Below are positions 27,520 to 36,095 of a stretch of DNA of 64,000 nucleotides, in pieces (the first letter of the stretch is position 1; each line of letters opens with the position of its first letter). Source of the DNA: Fibrobacter succinogenes (GTDB taxonomy: Bacteria > Fibrobacterota > Fibrobacteria > Fibrobacterales > Fibrobacteraceae); assembly GCA_902762305.1 (NCBI GenBank), contig CACWNW010000001.1:1-64000 (forward strand), read 5' to 3'. The position numbers and the translations under genes are program-made. The notes under the pieces were generated by a model that had not been told where the DNA came from, made no database searches, and saw only the letters and a program-made list of their open reading frames with translations.

Positions 27520-30500
27520 TTGAAGAAAGGAACTTCGACATTCGCGTTGACCGCCGCAATCGTGACGGTCGTTGTAGGTGTTCTCGCACTGGGCGCCTGG
27601 TTTGCGTATATTGCCGTAACAACGTACCTTTCCTCCCCCCACACCTACGGCGATGTCGAAGTGATTCCCCACGGCTACAATATCAAGGGCCTGCTCACGC
27701 ATTCCTGGGATTCGGTCACCGTGAAGCAGGGAGGGAATACCTACACGGTGCGCAACTTCAGCCTGGACGTCTCCATCTTTAGCGAAAAGAGGGGCGCGAA
27801 TGTCGCGCTCGGCGAACTCGAAGTGCAGGTCAAGACCGCCCCCAGCACGCCACAGGAAGGCGGCGCCCCCCAAGGCCAAGACCCGAAGGAAGCGTTCAAA
27901 TTTCCCGACAAGTTCAAGTTCTACATACCCGCAGAAATTTCCGTCGGGAAACTCAGCGTGGACGTAGACAAGGATACTCCGCAGCAAATGCACTGGCAGG
28001 CCGAGAACTTCAAGGCCAAGAGCGAAGGGCTGCAGGCGGCATCCGTAAAGCTCGATTCCATACAGGGCGACTACATCAGCGAAATGGCCAGCATCGACAT
28101 CCAGGCCGATTTCGGAGGCGACAACGTGAAGGTCAAGGGCAAGCTCGCCGCAGGCAACGACGCCATCGACCTCGATGTGAGCCTCCCCAAGGACAACCTC
28201 GCCGCAGTAAGCACAAGCATAGACATGGAAATCAGGGATCCGAAGAAATGGATCCCGGTGGACCTCCCGCCCGAACTCCCGACCATCGGGGCCGTGAAGG
28301 TAAAGGGCAGCGTGAAGCTGGACCCCAAGACGCAGAAGCCGCGCTACAACCTCAACCTGAAGACGAGGATTGGCGAGTTCTGGCCCCTCATGGCATGCAA
28401 TGCGATAATCAACCTGAAAGGGGACGACGAAAGGATACACTTCGAGACGGACCTGAACAACGACGAAGGCGGGCACATCCACCTCGAAGGCGACGCGGAC
28501 AAGAACCTTGACGGCGACCTCACCGGGTACGTCGAATACATGAGTTCCGAATTCGGACCGCAGATGATGCCGCTCGATGTAAAAATCCATTCAGCGCACA
28601 AGGAAGGCGACCGCATCGACGTGAGCCTCGAGACAAGGCAGGGTTCCGCAATCGATGCGACTATCGACCTGAGCAAGGACGTCGACATCGTGTTCACGGG
28701 CGACATTTCGCCATACGAGCCCTGGGCCCTGGACTGGAACTTCGGTTACCTCACCCTCCCGAACCGATTCAACATCAATGGCTCGTTCCGGAACGGCGTG
28801 ATGCATGCGAAAGCGAAGATTCCGAACATAGAATTCGCCTACCACATGAAGGCCGATTCCCTCGAAGTGGAACTCGACCTCAACGAGAACGGAATCGTAT
28901 TCACGAACGGCATCATCTACACCGAGAAGGAAACATTCGACTTCTTCGGCGACGTGATGTGGGAAGACGAAGACCCGCATACCTCGTGGGACGTGACCCA
29001 GCGCCACGGAGGACATGCCTACGCCTACATCGCCTGGACGGATTCCATTACCATCCAGATGATTGCGGACAGCGTGGACGTGAGCACCATACCGTTCGCA
29101 AAAATCAAGCTCGGCAACGAAATGAACGGCGAAGTCACCGGCATGTGGCACCACAACTTCACGAACAACTCCGGCGAAGTCGACGTCATCGCCGACGGCA
29201 ACTACCAGCCGTTCGACTTCCGCGCCCGCATCAAGGCCAGGCAGAACGGAGACTCCATTTTCATCGACAAGTTCCATGCCATGCAAGACAAGAACAGGGT
29301 CGAAGCGGAAGCCGTATTCATCTTGCCCAACGACTCCAACCCGGACTTCAAACCCACAGGAATTTTGCCCATACAAGTCGTGCACGCCTGGGCGTCGGCA
29401 AAGGACTTCAGCATTCCGACCCTTCTCGAGCCGCTTAACGACACGACGTTCTCCGAAGGGTTCATGAACGGTGACGTCTCTTACGAAGAAGGCAAGGGCC
29501 TGCTCGGCAACATCGACTTCACGAAACTGAGCTTGAGCAAGATTCCGCCAAGCGCCCTGAAAATCGACAGGATGAACCTGTTCGCCGAGGGCGACCGCAC
29601 GGAACTGAACGCCTACGTGAATATCGGTAACGGCGGATGGGCGGGCTCCTCGCAAGTCATCATCAACAACATCTTCGACAACAAGCGCCACATAAGCGTG
29701 GTCCACAGCACCGACAACGGCGGCGATATAACGCTAGAAGGCGACGTAGACTCGGCATTCATTTTCAGCGGCAAACTGAACGTCACGGGTTCGTGGTTCA
29801 TCCCGGGGACTACGGCCGAAGTCACCAAGACCGACTTGCAGGTGGACATCACCTCAAACATCCGTGAAGGGTTCAAGGGAATCACCGCCGAAATCAGGTC
29901 CGACTCCACATTCATCCAACCGCCCAAGATGGGCCGCAAGATTCCGTTCAGCGTGAAGGGACACATAGAAAACGGCATTGCCGAAATCACCGAGCTCCTG
30001 ACACGCAACAAGGAAGGCGAAACCATTACCGCTTCCGCAGCCTACAACATCGACAGCCTGAAGCTCGAAAAGTTCGATATCTTCTCCGAGCAGTTCAGCT
30101 TCAAGTCTGGGCAGCATTCCATAATGGTGAAGGAAGTCTCCGGCTCGCTGAACGATTACGACAACGAACTCGTCGTATCGGTGAGCCTCCCCTACATCCA
30201 GTACAATTTCTTCGACGAGACCTTCGGCGAAGGCGAAGTGCTCGCGCAGAGCGACCTCGACTTCACCATGCCGCGTTCGACCGGCGACCGCCTGCAAAAC
30301 AACTCCATTTCGGGCAAGGTGGTTGTCGACAAGATGGTCTACCACAAAGAACTTGAATTCCAGATTACGCCCACATCGCTGAACCGCATCCTCACGATGT
30401 TCAACAACTTCATCACGCGACTGCGCAAGAGTGAGGCCCAGGAAGCGAAGATTTCGACGGCAAGCCCCATCAACCTCATGGTCCACGTGAACGACTCCCA

Positions 30501-31449
30501 ACGTGATTCCACCGCCATCGTGACCCCGTTCGCCGCATTCCCCTTCACGTTCGACATCTGGGTGCTCGGCAACACGAACAGGCCCCTATTGCGCGGCGAC
30601 GTCATCAACTCGAACAACGGGTTCATCGGCGTGCAGGAACTTTACGAATTCGAACTGAACTCCTTCAGTATCTCCTGGATGGACGTCCCGTGGCAGCAGG
30701 GCGTAGTCGAGGTATCGAGTTCGCAGGAACTCCCCTACTGCGACGATTCCAGGGACAAGGAAAACGAGACATGTCCCATCAACTTTGACATCACCGGCAC
30801 AATTACGAACCCGCAACCGACCCCCAGCAGCAACTGCGGTACGGAATCGAGCGCGGCGGCCACCTACTACAACATCATCCTCGGGTGTATCGCCGACAAC
30901 AACGACGAATCTACCGACTGGAACAAGCTTGCGGGCAAGGCCATCGGCAAGGTGCTGTCGACTACGGCAAACAAAACGCTCGGCGGCGAATACATCGGCG
31001 ATATCGACATGAAGGTGATGCTGTTCAGCAACAATACCACGGGCGACAAGGACTCGAGCTACTTCAAGATTCCGATTTCGCTCGACCGCTGGGTCAAGGA
31101 CCTGAGCCTCATCTTCGGCTACACGCAGGACCAGAGCGAGAACCCGACATACGACCAGGCGCTGCAATTCGGCGTGAACTACACGCTCCCCGTGTTCAAG
31201 GACAAAAAATTCTCGCACAAGAACCATCTCAACCCGTCACTCTCCCTGAACGGGCTCCTGATTTCGAAGCAATACCTCACCAACACCGGTGCCGGCGGAA
31301 ACGAAAGCCGCCTCGAGAAGAACATCGGTTTCAATTACGGATACAGGTTCTGGAACCCCTGCCTGCTCGGCATCGGGCGCTGCGAGACGGTTTCGCCCAA
31401 TTCGACGCTCAAGGACGCACCAGATAACAAGCAGGAGACAAAGAAATGA
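27520..31449 (+). CDS. tamB: TamB-like / AsmA-type envelope protein
   Basis: A 1309-residue protein with one N-terminal membrane anchor (about 8-33) and a long periplasmic beta-rich body. The C-terminal third has features of the TamB (DUF490) domain: FDIWVLGNTNRPLLRGDVINSNN-like text, then repeated amphipathic strands and an outer-membrane-like end. TamB-family proteins bridge inner and outer membranes and help lipid or barrel delivery with TamA. The start is a TTG (27520); no ATG gives the anchor. Its stop overlaps the next start in an ATGA arrangement. Confidence 0.78.
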   Translation: MKKGTSTFALTAAIVTVVVGVLALGAWFAYIAVTTYLSSPHTYGDVEVIPHGYNIKGLLTHSWDSVTVKQGGNTYTVRNFSLDVSIFSEKRGANVALGELEVQVKTAPSTPQEGGAPQGQDPKEAFKFPDKFKFYIPAEISVGKLSVDVDKDTPQQMHWQAENFKAKSEGLQAASVKLDSIQGDYISEMASIDIQADFGGDNVKVKGKLAAGNDAIDLDVSLPKDNLAAVSTSIDMEIRDPKKWIPVDLPPELPTIGAVKVKGSVKLDPKTQKPRYNLNLKTRIGEFWPLMACNAIINLKGDDERIHFETDLNNDEGGHIHLEGDADKNLDGDLTGYVEYMSSEFGPQMMPLDVKIHSAHKEGDRIDVSLETRQGSAIDATIDLSKDVDIVFTGDISPYEPWALDWNFGYLTLPNRFNINGSFRNGVMHAKAKIPNIEFAYHMKADSLEVELDLNENGIVFTNGIIYTEKETFDFFGDVMWEDEDPHTSWDVTQRHGGHAYAYIAWTDSITIQMIADSVDVSTIPFAKIKLGNEMNGEVTGMWHHNFTNNSGEVDVIADGNYQPFDFRARIKARQNGDSIFIDKFHAMQDKNRVEAEAVFILPNDSNPDFKPTGILPIQVVHAWASAKDFSIPTLLEPLNDTTFSEGFMNGDVSYEEGKGLLGNIDFTKLSLSKIPPSALKIDRMNLFAEGDRTELNAYVNIGNGGWAGSSQVIINNIFDNKRHISVVHSTDNGGDITLEGDVDSAFIFSGKLNVTGSWFIPGTTAEVTKTDLQVDITSNIREGFKGITAEIRSDSTFIQPPKMGRKIPFSVKGHIENGIAEITELLTRNKEGETITASAAYNIDSLKLEKFDIFSEQFSFKSGQHSIMVKEVSGSLNDYDNELVVSVSLPYIQYNFFDETFGEGEVLAQSDLDFTMPRSTGDRLQNNSISGKVVVDKMVYHKELEFQITPTSLNRILTMFNNFITRLRKSEAQEAKISTASPINLMVHVNDSQRDSTAIVTPFAAFPFTFDIWVLGNTNRPLLRGDVINSNNGFIGVQELYEFELNSFSISWMDVPWQQGVVEVSSSQELPYCDDSRDKENETCPINFDITGTITNPQPTPSSNCGTESSAAATYYNIILGCIADNNDESTDWNKLAGKAIGKVLSTTANKTLGGEYIGDIDMKVMLFSNNTTGDKDSSYFKIPISLDRWVKDLSLIFGYTQDQSENPTYDQALQFGVNYTLPVFKDKKFSHKNHLNPSLSLNGLLISKQYLTNTGAGGNESRLEKNIGFNYGYRFWNPCLLGIGRCETVSPNSTLKDAPDNKQETKK

Positions 31450-33323
31450 AAAAACTTCTAGCCTTCCTGCTGCTATTCACCGCATTCGCCTTCGCCGAGG
31501 AGGCGGAGAAAAACCCGTGGTACGTCAAGTTCGAAGGGAACGCGGTGTTCTCCAATTTCCAGTTGACGGAACAGCTCGAAATTCCGGACGAATTCGGGAA
31601 CCTCGACACGACAAAGCAGGACTTCATGATGGGCCTTGCCGTCGAAAACATCCGCGCGCTCTACTACTCGCAAGGATTCTTCAGCCTCGACATGAAGCTC
31701 GAAGTCAGGAGCGAAGTCGACGAGCAGAACAAGCGCAAGCGCGGTTATGCCATATTCCTGCGCGAAGGCGAGCGTTACCGGTTCGGAGGCACGAACATCA
31801 TCGTGCCCGACAGTTCAAAAATCGAGATAAACAAGAAACAGCTGAAGACGAACAACACCGACCGAATTTTCTCGCAAGACGACATCGCCGAAGACATCCA
31901 GTACATCCAGCAGACCTACCGAAAGGCGGGCTACCTGCACACCTACGTGATGCCCGGCGAACTCATTGATACGACGCGCAAGATTATCATTGTGGAAATC
32001 ATCGTGAACCCGGGCGCAATCGTCACCATGGGTAACATAAGGAGCACCACGCTGAAAGTCGCCGAAAAAGGCAGCAAGGGGCAAGAAGCGGGCCTTTCGG
32101 ATACGGCATGGCTCTCGTCGCTATGGAAAACGCCCAAGGGCGAAATCATCGACGGTAACCAGTACATCTCCTTCAAGACCAAACTGCTTTCCACGCAGCT
32201 CTTCACACAAATCAAGCTCACCGACTCCCTGAGGGCCGACGGACTTTCGGACGTCCACCTGGATGTCGTCGAGCGCATTCCCGGCGAAGCGCGCTACGGC
32301 CTGTTCTTCGAAGAAATGTACGGGTTCGGCGCACTCGCGTACGCAAAGCACAAGAACTTCTTCGGCACGTTCAACGAATTTTCCACCACCTTCCAGCTCG
32401 CACAGAACAAGCAGGAAATTTCGCTCGGTTACGCGAACCCGCTCCTGTTCGGGACATCGTTCTCGTTCATCCCGACCGCCATCCGCTTTGAAGACCGCCT
32501 GAGTTTCAACCACGAAAAAATCAACCCGCCCGCCTACCCCGACAGCGTGGAAGAGCGCTACGAAATCATCAACCGCGGTGACCTTACCTTCGGCATTACC
32601 GACCACATCCGATTCCGCGGCACGCTCGATACGCGTTTCGTGAGCAAGAATGACAACGACATGTTCAAGCTGAAGGCAGAAATCGCTCTCACCTTCGACT
32701 ACACCGACGACTACTTCAACCCGACAAAGGGTATACGCATCGCGCCCACGGCTGGCGCGGGAACCAACTTGACGGCCTCCCTCGACAATCCCGAGATGAT
32801 CGGCAACCCCTACACCTATGGCGAAGCGACCGTAAACCTGTACCACCCGCTTTTCTGGACATTCTACGGAGCTATCAGCGGAAGCGTCGGCAAGTTCTTC
32901 GAGAAGGCCCTCGAAGACGACGCCCGAGTATTCTACCAGGGCGGTAGCCGTTCTGTCCGCGGGTACCGATTCCGCAGCATCTACGCAAGCTACACGAGCA
33001 CCGACGAAGAAGGCAACGAGGTCATCAACACGGGCCTAACCCCGATGTACTTCAGGATAAACGAAGAACTGCGCTGGGCGTTCCCGTGGAAGGGCTGGAG
33101 GCACTGGCAGATTGTGCAATTCTACGACTGGACACACGTGATGGACAGCGAAAAGGACGTCTACAAGGCAAAAACGAGCGAAGCGTTGGGGCTTGGCCTG
33201 CGCTACCGCTGGCAGTTCCTCACGTTCCGCCTGGATTACGCCTTCAAGAAGGATTTGAGCAACTGGAGCCCCGAAGGTTTTGCCTGGGGCAGGTTCGCAT
33301 TCGACCTGTCGCACACGTTCTAA
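31446..33323 (+). CDS. tamA: Omp85-family outer-membrane protein (TamA/BamA-like)
   Basis: A 625-residue outer-membrane protein with a signal peptide (cleavage near AFAEE). POTRA-like repeats fill about 25-270 (VKFEGNAVFSNFQLTEQL, YRKAGYLHTYVMPGELID). A barrel carries the Omp85 lid-lock motif region YQGGSRSVRGYRF and ends in FDLSHTF with terminal Phe. Coupling to the tamB-like gene argues for TamA over the essential BamA; the number of POTRA units (two or three rather than five) also fits. Confidence 0.85.
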   Translation: MKKLLAFLLLFTAFAFAEEAEKNPWYVKFEGNAVFSNFQLTEQLEIPDEFGNLDTTKQDFMMGLAVENIRALYYSQGFFSLDMKLEVRSEVDEQNKRKRGYAIFLREGERYRFGGTNIIVPDSSKIEINKKQLKTNNTDRIFSQDDIAEDIQYIQQTYRKAGYLHTYVMPGELIDTTRKIIIVEIIVNPGAIVTMGNIRSTTLKVAEKGSKGQEAGLSDTAWLSSLWKTPKGEIIDGNQYISFKTKLLSTQLFTQIKLTDSLRADGLSDVHLDVVERIPGEARYGLFFEEMYGFGALAYAKHKNFFGTFNEFSTTFQLAQNKQEISLGYANPLLFGTSFSFIPTAIRFEDRLSFNHEKINPPAYPDSVEERYEIINRGDLTFGITDHIRFRGTLDTRFVSKNDNDMFKLKAEIALTFDYTDDYFNPTKGIRIAPTAGAGTNLTASLDNPEMIGNPYTYGEATVNLYHPLFWTFYGAISGSVGKFFEKALEDDARVFYQGGSRSVRGYRFRSIYASYTSTDEEGNEVINTGLTPMYFRINEELRWAFPWKGWRHWQIVQFYDWTHVMDSEKDVYKAKTSEALGLGLRYRWQFLTFRLDYAFKKDLSNWSPEGFAWGRFAFDLSHTF

Positions 33324-33324
33324 T

Positions 33325-33377
33325 GCGGCGAAGCCGCAATGTGGGATGTGGGATGTGTAATTACTAATTACACATTA
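33325..33377. repeat. Hairpin and GATGTG/TGTAATTAC repeat after tamA
   Basis: A short hairpin GCGGC-GAA-GCCGC (33325-33337), reminiscent of the core in copies A and B, is followed by ATGTGGGATGTGGGATGTG and a TGTAATTACTAATTACACA palindrome. The GATGTGTAAT word also occurs in the 14.7 kb gap. Confidence 0.5.
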
Positions 33378-34244
33378 TCTGACGGTCTTTTTATAGAGAG
33401 AAGAAAGCCCCGTGCCGGCGCGGTTCACGCAAGCATCGATTCCGGCGGCGGCGAGGGCTGCGCGGATTTTTTCGGGAGTCGGATTTTCAGGCACATTTCC
33501 CGCCGGCGTATTGCCGCGGACCTCTATCTTGAACGCCGCAGTTTCACATGCCAGGCCGGCGACCCGCCCGCTCTTGAGCAAATGCCCGCGGTCGATAATC
33601 GCGAAATCGGTCGCTTCCTCTTCCATCTCGGCGAGAATATGCGAACAAACGATGGCCGTACCGCCTTCCTGCTTGCGCCAGTCAGCAAGCAGCGCCCAAA
33701 CCGCCTCGCGCGACATCGGGTCGAGATTCGCCACCGGCTCGTCAAGAATCAGCAATCGCGGTGCGGGCGCCATCGCACGCAGCAACTGCACCTTCTGGCG
33801 GTTGCCTAGCGAAAGCTTGCCCATACGGGTTCCAAGCGGCGGGAGCTCCAGGCGCTTCGCCATGCGGGCAATGCGTTCGCGAGCCTCGGTCTCATTCCAC
33901 GTCGGGATACGGGCCGCATAAAAACCGACAAAGTAATCCACGTATTCGTTTATCGAAAGTTTCGGGTATATTCCCGGATTCTCGAGCAAAATACCGCAGG
34001 CAAGCGGGTCCAAGAAACCTTTTGGCCCGCGCACACCGTCTGCAAGCTCAATCGTTCCCGAGAATTTCGCGAAACGCCCGCACAGCAGGCGGAGTAACGT
34101 CGTCTTGCCGGCACCGTTCGGGCCCAGGAGCGCAAAGAAACTCCCCCGCGGGATTTCGAGCGTCACGCCCAAAAGCGCATCCGCATCCGATTTCGGATAA
34201 CGGAACGAGACGTCCTCAATTTTCACCAGCGGGTTCAATTCCAT
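33375..34244 (-). CDS. ABC transporter ATP-binding protein, ABC-2 type, orphan
   Basis: A 289-residue cytoplasmic ATPase with Walker A GPNGAGKT, a degenerate signature LSLGNRQKV (found in ABC-2/export-type ATPases), Walker B LLILDEP and switch SHI. A C-terminal extension from about residue 215 (VRGNTPAGNVPENPTPEKI) is typical of such ATPases. No permease gene is adjacent on either side, so the partner and cargo are unknown. The ATG at 34244 follows GGAGTG; an upstream in-frame extension is Arg/Ser-rich and unlikely. Confidence 0.82.
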   Translation of the reverse strand: MELNPLVKIEDVSFRYPKSDADALLGVTLEIPRGSFFALLGPNGAGKTTLLRLLCGRFAKFSGTIELADGVRGPKGFLDPLACGILLENPGIYPKLSINEYVDYFVGFYAARIPTWNETEARERIARMAKRLELPPLGTRMGKLSLGNRQKVQLLRAMAPAPRLLILDEPVANLDPMSREAVWALLADWRKQEGGTAIVCSHILAEMEEEATDFAIIDRGHLLKSGRVAGLACETAAFKIEVRGNTPAGNVPENPTPEKIRAALAAAGIDACVNRAGTGLSSLYKKTVR

Positions 34245-34263
34245 CGCGCACACTCCGTGCAAA

Positions 34264-34962
34264 CTACTTGCAGAACTCCTTGACCGCCTCGGCAGGATTC
34301 TTGATGAGGGCAAACGCGTCCTTCGTCTGGCGCACGGCCTCCATCTGCACCTTCTCGGATGCGCGCTGCAGGTACTGGATGCAGCGCCAGTCCGCACGCA
34401 CGGCAGCAATCTGCACCGGTTCCGTACGGTCCTTGATGCTCACGAACTCGAAGGCATGGTAATCCTGCTTCACGGCGGCGACCACGATGGCGGCCGACGG
34501 ACGCACGATATCTTGCAGGGCGCGCCAGTCGCGTTCCACGACAGCCGCCTGGATCTTTTCGCCCATGAACGGCACGAACTTGATGGCATCGGCACTTGCG
34601 CGTACAGCCTCGGCCCAGAGTTCATCGCCCGCATTGTCAATCTTCTTCACGATTTTCCAGTCATTGCGGACAGCTGCCTTCAACAAATCCGGATTTGTAA
34701 CAAACTTGAGGATGTTCGGGTCGCCATTCACCGCATTGAGGAGCGACGCCTCGTCGAGCGCATTGAGCGCCACCTTCAGGTCTTCGCAAAGACCGTTCTT
34801 CACGTAGAGAATCGCCTGCACGTTCTGCGCGAAGGCCGCCTTCTGCACCACGACCGTCGGATTTTCTATCAGGCTGATGGCATACCAGTTCAGCTTCACC
34901 GCTTCGAGCTGCTGTTCTTCGGTGGGGTTCTCTATCTTCTTGATTTCAGTCCAGGACTGCAT
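34264..34962 (-). CDS. Helical-repeat protein (DUF4116-like repeats)
   Basis: A 232-residue cytoplasmic protein built from about nine tandem helical units of 22-24 residues. Each unit carries a pattern like x-A-V-x-x-D-W-x-A-I-x-x-I (for example LEAVKLNWYAISLI, KAAVRNDWKIVKKI, AAVVERDWRALQDI, IAAVRADWRCIQYL). The pattern resembles DUF4116-type repeats, which are known as abundant in some bacteria and protists but have no defined role. The ATG at 34962 follows CGAGG; an ATG fifteen bases upstream is also possible. It ends 20 bases before the ABC ATPase gene on the same strand. Confidence 0.7.
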   Translation of the reverse strand: MQSWTEIKKIENPTEEQQLEAVKLNWYAISLIENPTVVVQKAAFAQNVQAILYVKNGLCEDLKVALNALDEASLLNAVNGDPNILKFVTNPDLLKAAVRNDWKIVKKIDNAGDELWAEAVRASADAIKFVPFMGEKIQAAVVERDWRALQDIVRPSAAIVVAAVKQDYHAFEFVSIKDRTEPVQIAAVRADWRCIQYLQRASEKVQMEAVRQTKDAFALIKNPAEAVKEFCK

Positions 34963-35177
34963 AAAACCTCGTATCATTTATTTAAGCCAAAGATAGATTA
35001 TAAATCCCCTAAACCAAGCCAAAAAGACGCATCGGTTCCCGAATAACCCCTAAAAACGCCAACTTTTCGAGCGTACCGTCCCCACCCGTCCATGATTAAT
35101 CCTTTCGGGTTATTGAAAAATAATACCCCCGAAATATACCTTTGCAACAAACAAATAAGACCAAAGTAACAATTTCA

Positions 35178-36095
35178 ATGATTCGTTTATTCAATATCGG
35201 ATGGCATACAAAGGAAGACGGACCCGGAAACAGGGTCGTTTTGTACCTTCAAGGTTGCCATTTAAGGTGCCCGTGGTGCCATTCCCCGCACTCCTGGGAC
35301 ATGAAAAGCGCCCCGCTTCTTTTCCAGGCAAAAAAATGTACACTCTGCGGTCAATGTGTCAAGGCCTGCCCCCAGGGAGTCCACCACATTGCACACGGCC
35401 AGCATCTTATAGACCGCTCCAAATGCACAAAGTGTGGTAAATGTATTACAGTTTGTCCCAACTCCATCGAAAATTCCATGGACGGGACGCTGAGCCTCCC
35501 GACAACCGAGATTTCGGTCAAAGAACTCTATACTAAAATCAAGCCGCAGCTCGACATGTTCAAGAGGAACGGCGGCATCACCCTGAGCGGCGGAGAAGCG
35601 CTCCTCCAAAAGGAAGAAGCACGTGAACTGCTCCTGCTCTGCAAACGGGACGGCATATCCACTTGCGTCGAATCGTCCTTCACGCTCCCGCCACAGGCTT
35701 ACGAATCCGTAAAGGACTGCGTGGATTTCTGGCTTGCGGGCCTTCGAGACACGAGCTTCGGGCAGGCGAATTTCAGGAACGACGACATCATAATACGGAA
35801 CATCAAGGTTGTAGCGGGCCACTGCCAGAAGATTTTCGCGCGCTACCCGCTTATCGCCTCCAGGACAACAGAGGACATCCACCTGGAACGATTCGCCTCC
35901 ATAATGGAAGCGACCGGCATAACGGATGTCGAAATTTTGCGATGCAACCCGAGCATGGAGCTATTCTACACGCTCTCGGGCATTCCCTGCAAACTGGAAC
36001 AGGCTTCCAGTATCCCATCCGACAGGCAATTTCAAAAAGCCTGCGAATTTTTCAAATCACGCAATCTCACAGTCAAAAATAAGGAGAACCCATGA
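35178..36095 (+). CDS. Glycyl radical enzyme activase (radical SAM)
   Basis: A 305-residue radical SAM enzyme. It has the CxxxCxxC SAM-cluster motif in GCHLRCPWCHSP. Two ferredoxin-like 4Fe-4S motifs follow, CTLCGQCVKACPQG and CTKCGKCITVCPNS, as in activases of non-PFL glycyl radical enzymes. A GGITLSGGEAL motif binds SAM. It abstracts the hydrogen from the glycine of the partner encoded immediately downstream (start overlaps this stop by four bases). The ATG at 35178 places M-I-R-L-F at the family's usual distance from the cluster. Confidence 0.9.
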   Translation: MIRLFNIGWHTKEDGPGNRVVLYLQGCHLRCPWCHSPHSWDMKSAPLLFQAKKCTLCGQCVKACPQGVHHIAHGQHLIDRSKCTKCGKCITVCPNSIENSMDGTLSLPTTEISVKELYTKIKPQLDMFKRNGGITLSGGEALLQKEEARELLLLCKRDGISTCVESSFTLPPQAYESVKDCVDFWLAGLRDTSFGQANFRNDDIIIRNIKVVAGHCQKIFARYPLIASRTTEDIHLERFASIMEATGITDVEILRCNPSMELFYTLSGIPCKLEQASSIPSDRQFQKACEFFKSRNLTVKNKENP

